A stretch of DNA of 14,919 nt from JAGRMG01 sp047975215. Lineage in GTDB: Bacteria > Pseudomonadota > Alphaproteobacteria > Rhodobacterales > Rhodobacteraceae. The stretch's first letter is position 1. The number at the start of each line of letters is the position of its first letter. The position numbers and the translations under genes are program-made. Below are positions 7,724 to 14,646 of this stretch, piece by piece. The notes below the pieces were generated by a model, which saw nothing but the letters and a program-made list of their open reading frames with translations, had not been told where the DNA came from and searched no databases. The stretch spans positions 1-14,919 of the forward strand of contig JBKEDD010000117.1 of NCBI GenBank assembly GCA_047975215.1, written 5' to 3'.

Positions 7724-8848
7724 ATGGTCAGATTTCTGCCCCTGACATGCGCCGCGATGATGTTCGCCGTATTCGCCCTGCCTGGCGCGGATCCGGCCGA
7801 CGCGCAGCAGTTCCCGACGGAGGCCGGAACCGAACAGCTTGATCCATTCGCGGGCGCCGGCGAACCGGGCGCCCCAGGAACGTCCATGCATGTGGGCGAA
7901 CGCAGCGCGCCCCTCGATGTGGCGGTCGGCATCGAGATCAACCAGATCACCGCAGTCGACCAGAAATCCGAGAACTTCGGGGCGGTCGCCGTCATCCGCA
8001 TGAAATGGCACGACCCGGCCCTGGCCTACGAAGATACGACCGGCCGGGGTTTCCGCCTGTTCGTGCCGTCCGATCTGGTCGCACATGGCAACAGGATCTC
8101 GGCGGTGATCCCAATATTCGTGGTGGAGAACCAGCAATCGCGGCGCTTCATCCATCAGAACATGGTCGCGGTGATGCCCGATGGCACCGCGCACTATTTC
8201 GAGAAATCCTCGCTGACCTTGCAGGCGCCGCATTTCGATTTCACCCGGTTTCCGTTCGACCGCCAGATGTTTTATTTCGAGATCGTGTCGGCATTGCCCG
8301 AAGGCGTCGTGAGGTTCACCGCGATGAATGACCAGTCAGGGCTGGGCGACATGCTGGGCGAGGAGGAGTGGATACTGAACAACGCCGTGCTGGAGATCTC
8401 CAGCACCGAAGGCCTGACCGGACTGCAAAGCGCCAAGGCGGCGCTGGCATTCGAGGGCACCCGTCACATCAAGTATTATGTGACGCGGATCTTCATTCCG
8501 CTGCTGGTGCTGATCGCGGTCTCGTGGTCGGTGTTCTTTCTGGACGACTATCGCAAGCGGTCGGAAATCGCGGGCGCCAATCTGCTGGTGTTCGTCGGGT
8601 TCAACTGGGTCATCTCCGACAGCCTTCCGAAGCTCGGCTATCTGACCTTTCTGGATTTCATCCTGCAATGGATATTCGTCGTCACGGGCGCAATCATCGT
8701 GTTCAACGTCATCCTCAGCCGGTTGCAGACAACCGGGCGCGATTCCCTGGCGCGTTCGCTGGACACCTACGCGATCAAGTGGGTCTATCCGCTGGGCTAT
8801 GCCGCCGTGGTGGCATTCGCGGTGGCGCTGTTCCTGATGCCACTTTAA
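7724..8848 (+). CDS. Pentameric ligand-gated ion channel homologue (bacterial Cys-loop/pro-loop receptor family)
   Basis: This is a predicted inner-membrane homopentameric ion channel, a relative of GLIC and ELIC and of animal nicotinic, glycine and GABA receptors. From this start it has 374 residues: signal peptide 1-27 (ending ADA, before QQF), a proline/glutamate-rich linker (28-62), an extracellular beta-sandwich (about 63-248) and four membrane helices (M1 249-273, M2 about 280-300, M3 306-332, M4 350-374). Hallmarks are IRMKWHDPAL (91-100, equivalent to the WxDxxL of the family), the pro-loop FDFTRFPFDRQMF (171-183) with the invariant F/Y-P-x-D, the M1 proline (Pro259), and the M2-M3 linker SLPKLGYLTF. 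The two cysteines of the animal Cys-loop are absent, as in most bacterial members. ATG 7724 is preferred because it starts a proper signal peptide; ATG 7697 would add nine residues with an acidic start. It ends 10 nt before the permease gene, so it belongs to the transporter transcript. The ligand and ion selectivity are unknown. Confidence 0.88.
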   Translation: MVRFLPLTCAAMMFAVFALPGADPADAQQFPTEAGTEQLDPFAGAGEPGAPGTSMHVGERSAPLDVAVGIEINQITAVDQKSENFGAVAVIRMKWHDPALAYEDTTGRGFRLFVPSDLVAHGNRISAVIPIFVVENQQSRRFIHQNMVAVMPDGTAHYFEKSSLTLQAPHFDFTRFPFDRQMFYFEIVSALPEGVVRFTAMNDQSGLGDMLGEEEWILNNAVLEISSTEGLTGLQSAKAALAFEGTRHIKYYVTRIFIPLLVLIAVSWSVFFLDDYRKRSEIAGANLLVFVGFNWVISDSLPKLGYLTFLDFILQWIFVVTGAIIVFNVILSRLQTTGRDSLARSLDTYAIKWVYPLGYAAVVAFAVALFLMPL

Positions 8849-8858
8849 CCTGCGCCCC

Positions 8859-9806
8859 ATGCTGCACTACTCTCTGAAACGCCTCATGTCGCTGGTGGCC
8901 AGCCTGGCAGTCGCCAGCCTGGTGATCTTCCTCGTGATCGAGGTCGCGCCAGGCGATCCCGCCTCGTTCATGCTGGGTATCAACGCGCAACCCGATACCG
9001 TGGCGGCGCTGCGGGCCGAACTGGGGCTCGATACTTCCAAACCGCTACGCTATCTGGCCTGGGTCGGCGGCATGCTGAGCGGCGATTTCGGCACCTCCTA
9101 CACCTATCGGACATCGGTGGCGGGCATGATCGCCGATCGGCTGTGGGTGTCCCTGCCGCTGGCCCTTCTTGCGCTGACGCTTTCCACCCTGATCGCGTTT
9201 CCCGCCGGCATCTATGCAGCGGCGCGGCACGGGCGGCCCGGCGACGTAACGGTGATGGGCGCCACGCAACTGGGCATCGCGGTGCCGAATTTCTGGTTCG
9301 CCATGATGCTGGTGCTGGTGTTCGCGGTCAATCTGCGCTGGTTTCGCGCCGGGGGTTTCGCCGGATGGGACAAGGGGTTCTGGCTGGCGCTGCATTCGCT
9401 GACCCTGCCGGCCATTTCCCTGGCGCTGCCTCAGGCGGCGATCCTGACGCGGGTCATGCGGTCGGCGCTGCTGGATATCCTGGGCGAGGATTTCATGCGC
9501 ACCGCCCGCGCCAAGGGGCTTACGCGCCGGCAGACCTTGTGGCGGCACGGCGTCAGGAACGCGCTTATTCCGGTGCTGACCATCATCGGGCTGCAATTCT
9601 CGTTCCTTCTGGCCGGGTCGATCATCATCGAACAGGTGTTCAATCTGCCCGGGCTGGGACGGCTGGTGTTCCAGTCGATTTCCTCGCGCGATCTGATCGT
9701 CGTGGAATCGGTGGTCATGCTGCTGGTCTTCGCGGTGATCGTGGTGAATTTCCTTGTCGATCTGGCCTATGCCGCGGTCGATCCCCGGCTGAGGGCCAGA
9801 ACATGA
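8859..9806 (+). CDS. ABC transporter permease, DppB/OppB type
   Basis: This 315-residue inner-membrane subunit is the first of the two permeases forming the translocation path for the family-5 binding protein. Residues 9-28 form the first membrane helix, followed by the DppB-type periplasmic segment (EVAPGDPASFMLG, then LGLDTSKPLRYLAWVGGMLSGDFGTS). Further helices lie around 96-121, 134-158, 178-198 and 236-256, with another near the C-terminus. The cytoplasmic coupling loop that contacts the ATPase is FMRTARAKGLTRRQTLWRHG (212-231), followed by VRNALIPVL. Length and architecture are normal. The stop codon overlaps the start of the next permease (ATGA), indicating translational coupling. The start at 8859 lies 10 nt after the channel gene, with no space for a separate promoter. 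Confidence 0.93.
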   Translation: MLHYSLKRLMSLVASLAVASLVIFLVIEVAPGDPASFMLGINAQPDTVAALRAELGLDTSKPLRYLAWVGGMLSGDFGTSYTYRTSVAGMIADRLWVSLPLALLALTLSTLIAFPAGIYAAARHGRPGDVTVMGATQLGIAVPNFWFAMMLVLVFAVNLRWFRAGGFAGWDKGFWLALHSLTLPAISLALPQAAILTRVMRSALLDILGEDFMRTARAKGLTRRQTLWRHGVRNALIPVLTIIGLQFSFLLAGSIIIEQVFNLPGLGRLVFQSISSRDLIVVESVVMLLVFAVIVVNFLVDLAYAAVDPRLRART

Positions 9807-10618
9807 CGCGCAGCCTGATCCTGGGTGCCGCGCTGTCCTCGCTGGTGGTGCTGGCGGCGCTGATCTCGTTCGTCTGGACGCCCTACGATCACGGCGCGAT
9901 GAACATTCCCGACAAGCTGCAACCGCCGGGCGCGGCGCACTGGTTTGGCACCGATCATTTCGGGCGCGATCTGTTTTCGATGACCATGGTGGGCGCGCGC
10001 ACCTCCATCGCGGTGGCACTGGTGGCGGTCGGCATCGGCATGGGTCTGGGGGTGCCGCTGGGCCTTGTGGCGGCGGCCCGCAAGGGCAGTTGGCTGGACG
10101 AGCTTATCATGCGCGGCAACGATCTGGTGTTCGCCTTCCCCAGCCTGGTGATCGCCATCCTGATCACGGCGGTACTCGGCGCCGGGGCGGTCAACGCGAT
10201 CATCGCCATCGGAATCTTCAACATTCCGGTCTTCGCCCGCATCACGCGGGGCGCGGCGCTCAGCCTGTGGGAGCGCGAGTTCATCCTGGCGGCGCGCGTT
10301 GCGGGCAAGTCGGACGCGCGCATATCGGCCGAACATATCCTGCCCAACGTGACCAACCTGCTGATCGTTCAGGGCACCATCCAGTTCTCGCTGGGTATCC
10401 TGGCAGAGGCCGGGCTTTCCTATGTCGGGCTCGGCGCCCAGCCGCCCACGCCAAGCTGGGGCCGGATGTTGTCGGACGCGCAGACCATGGTCAGTTTTGC
10501 GCCGCATCTGGCACTGATCCCCGGCCTGGCGATCATCGTTACCGTTCTGGGGCTGAACCTGATGGGCGACGGTCTTCGCGACTGGCTAGATCCGCGGCTG
10601 AGGGTGACGCGCGCATGA
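9803..10618 (+). CDS. ABC transporter permease, DppC/OppC type
   Basis: This 271-residue inner-membrane subunit is the second permease, pairing with the product of 8859-9806. The N-terminal helix (5-25) is followed by the DppC signature HWFGTDHFGRDLFSMTMVGA (46-65), which is very characteristic of this family. Membrane segments follow at about 68-92, 109-128, 130-148, 188-206 and 238-258. The EAA coupling loop is REFILAARVAGKSDARISAE (158-177), followed by HILPN. AEAGLSYVGLGAQPPTPSWG is the conserved C-terminal block. It starts inside the stop of the upstream gene (ATGA), and its own stop overlaps the ATPase start in the same way (ATGA at 10615-10618). It is slightly short for the family, mainly at the N-terminus, but complete. 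Confidence 0.93.
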   Translation: MTRSLILGAALSSLVVLAALISFVWTPYDHGAMNIPDKLQPPGAAHWFGTDHFGRDLFSMTMVGARTSIAVALVAVGIGMGLGVPLGLVAAARKGSWLDELIMRGNDLVFAFPSLVIAILITAVLGAGAVNAIIAIGIFNIPVFARITRGAALSLWEREFILAARVAGKSDARISAEHILPNVTNLLIVQGTIQFSLGILAEAGLSYVGLGAQPPTPSWGRMLSDAQTMVSFAPHLALIPGLAIIVTVLGLNLMGDGLRDWLDPRLRVTRA

Positions 10619-12228
10619 GCCTGCTGGAGATCACCGACCTGTCGATGTCGATCTACGGCCTCCCGATCCTGAAACGGGTGTCGCTGCACGTCGATCCCGG
10701 CGAGATCGTCGCCGTGACCGGCGAAAGCGGGTCCGGCAAGTCGATGACCGCGCTGGCGGTCATGCGGCTGCTGCCCGACATGGCGCGCTGTACCGGCGCG
10801 GTGCGGCTGGACGGCACCGATCTTCTGGCTGCGAGCGAGGCCGAACTGTGCGGTATTCGCGGCCGCTCAGTCGGCATGGTGTTTCAGGAACCGATGACGG
10901 CGCTCAATCCGGTACGCACCATCGGCGATCAGGTCGCCGAAACCATCCTCGTGCATGGCGCGATGCAGCCCCGGCAGGCGCGTGAGCGGGCCCGCGACGT
11001 GCTGACCCGTGTCGGCCTGCCGCCCGAGCGGTTTGCGCTGTCGCGCTATCCGCACGAATTGTCCGGCGGCCAGCGCCAGCGGGTCGTGATCGCCATGGCG
11101 ATTGCCCTGCAACCGAAACTGCTGATAGCGGACGAACCAACCACCGCTCTGGATGTGACCACGCAGGCCCAGATCCTCGATCTGCTGAAAGACCTGGTTG
11201 CCGATTACGGCATGGGGCTGCTGATGATCACGCATGATCTGGCGGTGGTCTCCGACATGGCCGACCGCATCGTGGTGATGCGCAACGGCGAGGTGGTCGA
11301 GGCCGGAGCCACGCCCGATCTGCTTGCCGACATGCGCCACCCCTATACGCGCATGCTGTTTGCGGCATCCGGCCATCAGGTCGCCTTGCCGAAGGCACCC
11401 GCGCCCCGGCCGCTGTTGCAGGTGCAGGGCGCGGTGCGCGACTATCGCCTGCCGCGCACGCGCCTTTTTTCCGATCCCGGCCATTTCCGCGCCGTGAACG
11501 ACGTGAGCTTTACCCTGAATCGTGGCGAAAGGCTGGGGTTGGTAGGCGAAAGCGGCTGCGGAAAATCCACCCTGACGCGCGCCATCCTGGGCCTTGAGCC
11601 GGTGCAGTCCGGGCAGATCCTGCTGGACGGCGAACCGGTCTTTGCGCATCGCCGCCCGAACCTGGCGGTACGGCGCAAGATGCAGGTGGTGTTTCAGGAT
11701 CCGTTCGGATCGTTCAACCCGCGCCACCGGGTCGACCGGCTGATCGCCGAACCCTTCCACCTGCTCGACTGCCCCCCGAAAGGGGCGGCGCGGCGCGATG
11801 CCATCGCCGCGGCATTGGACGATGTCGGGCTGAAGCCCGGGGACGCCACCCGATACATCCACGAATTTTCCGGCGGCCAGCGCCAGCGCATCGCGATCGC
11901 GCGCGCGCTTATCATCCGTCCCGAACTGATCGTGTTCGACGAGGCGGTATCGGCGCTGGATGTTTCCGTGCGTGCCCAGATCCTCGACCTGCTGGCCGAC
12001 CTCTGCCGCGCCTACGACCTCACCTGGCTGTTCATCTCGCATGACCTGAGCGTAGTGCGCAGCGTTACCGACCGGGTGCTGGTGATGCAGGCGGGACGCA
12101 TCGTGGAACAGGGGCAGACGCGCGCCGTGTTTGACGCGCCGGAACATCCCTATACCCGATCGCTTGTTGCCGCGGCCCCGCGCCTGCCCGACCTCGCCAG
12201 CCTGAGAAGGAACCCCGACCATGTCTGA
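10615..12228 (+). CDS. ABC transporter ATPase with two fused nucleotide-binding domains (DppD-DppF type)
   Basis: This 537-residue cytoplasmic protein powers the transporter with both ATPase domains in one chain. Domain 1 (1-250): Walker A GESGSGKS (36-43), signature LSGGQRQR (149-156), Walker B LLIADEP (Glu174) and H-loop His207. Domain 2 (about 268-537): Walker A GESGCGKS (311-318), signature FSGGQRQR (418-425), Walker B LIVFDEA (Glu443) and H-loop His476. Each domain ends in the oligopeptide-transporter C-terminal motif HPYTR (242-246 and 511-515). All catalytic residues are present in both, so neither site looks degenerate. Similar fused ATPases occur in YejF- and GsiA-type systems. The gene overlaps the upstream permease by 4 nt and the downstream aldehyde dehydrogenase by 8 nt. 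That gives a complete importer with one binding protein, two permeases and one double ATPase. Confidence 0.94.
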   Translation: MSLLEITDLSMSIYGLPILKRVSLHVDPGEIVAVTGESGSGKSMTALAVMRLLPDMARCTGAVRLDGTDLLAASEAELCGIRGRSVGMVFQEPMTALNPVRTIGDQVAETILVHGAMQPRQARERARDVLTRVGLPPERFALSRYPHELSGGQRQRVVIAMAIALQPKLLIADEPTTALDVTTQAQILDLLKDLVADYGMGLLMITHDLAVVSDMADRIVVMRNGEVVEAGATPDLLADMRHPYTRMLFAASGHQVALPKAPAPRPLLQVQGAVRDYRLPRTRLFSDPGHFRAVNDVSFTLNRGERLGLVGESGCGKSTLTRAILGLEPVQSGQILLDGEPVFAHRRPNLAVRRKMQVVFQDPFGSFNPRHRVDRLIAEPFHLLDCPPKGAARRDAIAAALDDVGLKPGDATRYIHEFSGGQRQRIAIARALIIRPELIVFDEAVSALDVSVRAQILDLLADLCRAYDLTWLFISHDLSVVRSVTDRVLVMQAGRIVEQGQTRAVFDAPEHPYTRSLVAAAPRLPDLASLRRNPDHV

Positions 12229-13687
12229 TGCGCCCGTCTCCGATCCGCTCTGGTTCGATCCTTCCCTATGCCTGATCGGCGGCCGCTGGGTCGCGCCCGC
12301 CGGCGGCGAAACGCTGGCGCTCGTCAACCCTTCGGACGGCAGCGGCATCTGCCGCATCGCCCGCGGGCAGGGCGGCGATATCGACGCCGCGGTTGCAGCC
12401 GCACAGGCCGCGATTGACGGCGAATGGGGCCGCATGAGCGCCCTTGAACGCGGCCGCATACTGACCCGGCTGGGCCGGATCGTGCTGGACCGGGCCGACA
12501 CCCTGGCCCGGCTCGAGGCGATGGACGTGGGCAAGCCGCTGACCCAGGCCCGCGCCGATGCGGTCGCGCTGGCGCGCTATTGCGAATTCTACGGCGGTGC
12601 CGCCGACAAGGTCACGGGGCAGACCATCCCCTACCTGGACGGCTATACCGTCTATACCCTGCGCGAACCCCACGGGGTCACGGGCCATATCGTGCCGTGG
12701 AACTACCCCATGCAGATCATCGGCCGCTCGGTCGGGGCGGCCCTGGCGATGGGCAATGCCTGCGTGCTGAAACCCGCCGAAGAGGCCTGCCTGACGGCGC
12801 TGGCATTTGCCCATCTCGCCACCGAGGCCGGCCTGCCCGAAGGCGCGCTGAACGTGGTTCCGGGGCTCGGGGCCGAGGCCGGGGCGGCGCTGGCGGGGCA
12901 TCCGGGGGTGCGCCATGTCAGCTTTACCGGGTCGGTCGCCACGGGGGCCGCCGTGCAGGCGGCGGCGGCAAAGAACGTGGTGCCGGTAACGCTGGAACTG
13001 GGCGGCAAGTCGCCGCAACTGGTGTTCGACGATGCCGATCTGGACGCGGCGCTGCCCTTCCTTGTCAACGCCGGATGCCAGAACGCCGGGCAGACCTGTT
13101 CGGCATCCTCGCGCATTCTGGTGCAGCGCGGCGTGTACGAAACGGTCAGGGAGCGGATGGCGGAAGCCTATGGCGAGTTGACCGCCGGCCCCGCGATGGA
13201 GGATCTGCGGGTTGGTCCGCTGATTTCGGCCCGCCAGAAAGACATCGTGACCGGCTTTCTCGACATGGGCGCCGGGCTGAGCGTCGCCGGCCAGGGCAGG
13301 ATCGTCGATCACGCTCCGGCGGCGGGCGCCTATGTCCGCCCGACCCTGTTTGCGGACGTGCCGCCCGATCACCCGCTGGCGCGCGACGAGATCTTCGGCC
13401 CCGTGCAGGTGCTCATCCCGTTTTCCACCGAGGATCAGGCGGTCGCCATCGCCAACGGCACGGATTACGGCCTTGTCGCAAGCATCTGGAGCCGCGACGG
13501 CGCCCGCCAGATGCGGCTGGCCAAACGGCTGCGCTCGGGCCAGGTGTTCATCAACAACTATGGCGCCGGGGGCGGCGTGGAACTGCCCTTCGGCGGGGTC
13601 GGAAAGTCCGGCCATGGCCGCGAAAAGGGGTTCGAGGCGCTATACGGGTTTTCCCAGCTCAAGACAGTGGCGGCCTATCACGGATAG
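12221..13687 (+). CDS. NAD(P)+-dependent aldehyde dehydrogenase
   Basis: This 488-residue cytoplasmic enzyme oxidises an aldehyde to a carboxylate. It has the full ALDH superfamily catalytic set: Asn161 in VPWNYPMQ, Lys184 in VLKPAEE, the nucleotide-binding FTGSVATG (235-242), the general base Glu259 in TLELGGKSP and the nucleophile Cys293 in NAGQTCSASS. The C-terminal blocks EIFGPVQVL and PFGGVGKSGHGREKG are also intact. The overall pattern is closest to betaine-aldehyde/aminoaldehyde-type dehydrogenases, but the natural substrate cannot be read from the sequence. Its ATG lies 8 nt inside the ATPase gene, so it is translationally coupled to the transporter and probably acts on a metabolite of the imported compound. 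The enzyme that would produce the aldehyde is not present; an IS fragment begins about 17 nt after the stop and may mark where the operon was interrupted. Confidence 0.92.
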   Translation: MSDAPVSDPLWFDPSLCLIGGRWVAPAGGETLALVNPSDGSGICRIARGQGGDIDAAVAAAQAAIDGEWGRMSALERGRILTRLGRIVLDRADTLARLEAMDVGKPLTQARADAVALARYCEFYGGAADKVTGQTIPYLDGYTVYTLREPHGVTGHIVPWNYPMQIIGRSVGAALAMGNACVLKPAEEACLTALAFAHLATEAGLPEGALNVVPGLGAEAGAALAGHPGVRHVSFTGSVATGAAVQAAAAKNVVPVTLELGGKSPQLVFDDADLDAALPFLVNAGCQNAGQTCSASSRILVQRGVYETVRERMAEAYGELTAGPAMEDLRVGPLISARQKDIVTGFLDMGAGLSVAGQGRIVDHAPAAGAYVRPTLFADVPPDHPLARDEIFGPVQVLIPFSTEDQAVAIANGTDYGLVASIWSRDGARQMRLAKRLRSGQVFINNYGAGGGVELPFGGVGKSGHGREKGFEALYGFSQLKTVAAYHG

Positions 13688-13703
13688 GGGCTGCTGACGT
13701 TCA

Positions 13704-14147
13704 GGATTCCCAAGTCCCGTGAGTTCTGATTCAAGGTTGCAAAAAGAGGAAAGCAGCCTTGACCCGTCATACCTTGACCGACGCCCAATGGGCGATCATC
13801 AAACCTTTCTGCCTTGGCAAGGCCACTGAACCCGGCCAAACTGGACGCGATCCACGCCTGTTTATGGCGGCTATGCTGTGGATTGTGCGAACCGGTGCGC
13901 AATGGCGGGAACTGCCCGTCGAGTTCGGGAAGTGGAATTCTGTTTTCAAACGGTTCCGGCGGTGGGTGAATTCTGACGTTTTCCACAGCGTGTTCAGAAC
14001 CTTGGCTGTGGACGCCGACTTCGAATGCGTGATGATCGACGGTTCCATCGTCAAGGTCCACCGTTCCGGCGAAGGCGCAAAACGGGGACTCAGAGCCAGG
14101 CTATGGGGCGCTCGCACGGCGGCATGACGACGAAGGTCGTTGCCCTG
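13704..14147 (+). mobile_element. IS5-family insertion sequence remnant, 3' part missing
   Basis: The sequence becomes IS-like directly after the aldehyde dehydrogenase stop; the left end is tentatively GGATTCCCAAGTC from 13704. Transposase similarity is recognisable to about 14147 and then stops. I found no inverted copy of the left-end sequence before 14600, so the right half appears deleted. Both boundaries are approximate. Confidence 0.55.
13759..14147 (+). pseudogene. IS5-family transposase (IS427-like group), frameshifted and truncated
   Basis: Reading from a TTG start at 13759, with AGAGGAAA just upstream (13745-13752), the frame gives LTDAQWAIIKPFCLG, then MLWIVRTGAQWRELP, WNSVFKRFRRW and VMIDGSIVKVHR (the first catalytic aspartate region). 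This is the N-terminal DUF4096-type half of an IS5-family transposase. At the run AAAACGGGG (14079-14087) the family sequence continues in the -1 frame (TQSQAMGRSHGGMTTKVVAL, 14088-14147), while the original frame runs into unrelated arginine-rich residues and stops at 14127. Some IS5-group elements express transposase by programmed frameshifting, so the shift alone need not be a mutation. However, the rest of the DDE core is missing, so this copy cannot encode an active enzyme. The TTG start is usual enough for such genes, but it is inferred from the ribosome-binding site. Confidence 0.8.
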
Positions 14148-14520
14148 AAGGCAGATAGGCGGAACGTATTCTATTCTCTCAGGCACAACATGAAGGACAA
14201 GTTGATCGCAGCGGAGATCGGAACAATGCTCACCTTTCGGTGCCTGGTTTCAACCACTGATAGTCAGCTTGGAACCTTTGAGCAGCAAACAAAGGAAGGG
14301 AAGCAGGCGATAAATTGGCGACGGCGGACCTGCAAGGGTATCGCGGCAAGGCGTTTTAGAGGCTTGATCGGCACGCAAAATGATAGCAAAATGTCAGGAC
14401 GCTCGTTCTGTATGAGAAACGTCGGATAGATCGAAAAATGATTTTGCATAATATATGGTCGGCCTCCGACGAAAACGGTAAGATTTACAGGCAGACTAAT
14501 AACAATAATTCATCTGCAGG
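14148..14520. other. Unassigned stretch between two IS fragments, AT-rich at its right end
   Basis: I see no recognisable gene here. The frame continuing from the transposase remnant stays open to 14429, but its product after about residue 42 shows no family likeness. A 61-codon minus-strand frame (14264-14449) is equally featureless. From about 14430 the base composition becomes visibly AT-richer than the rest of the window (for example TTTTGCATAATATATGG), which suggests imported DNA of different origin. Confidence 0.5.
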
Positions 14521-14646
14521 ATGAACAAGATGCGCAATATTGATACCATAGAGACGCAAACGCAATCACTAATTAACACAGTGAATCAAATCATTGATGC
14601 TGGTCTTGCCCCCGTTTCGCCGGACACTCAGGCGGTTGCGATTTGA
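14521..14646 (+). pseudogene. 5' fragment of an unidentified gene interrupted by the IS2-like insertion
   Basis: An ATG at 14521, with a second at 14530 that has AGGA (14518-14521) at better spacing, opens a frame reading MNKMRNIDTIETQTQSLINT, then VNQIID. The insertion-sequence end begins at 14601, in the middle of codon 27. The frame then reads 15 more codons through the IS terminus and stops at 14646. The polar, AT-rich codons differ from the rest of the window. The native part is too short to identify; it looks like the start of a small alpha-helical protein whose remainder would lie beyond the insertion. It could also be a chance open frame. Confidence 0.35.

Noticed and set aside
10867..12534. 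A 555-codon minus-strand frame antisense to the fused ATPase.
   Set aside because: It is fully explained as a shadow of the ATPase gene, with no recognisable motif and Arg/Gln/His-rich composition.
14215..14300. A possible serine-recombinase N-terminus (LVSTTDSQLGTFEQQ resembles RVSTxxQxxxxQ).
   Set aside because: The arginine before the catalytic serine is missing, spacing is one residue off, and nothing downstream in the frame resembles a resolvase. Probably a chance match in an unassigned stretch.
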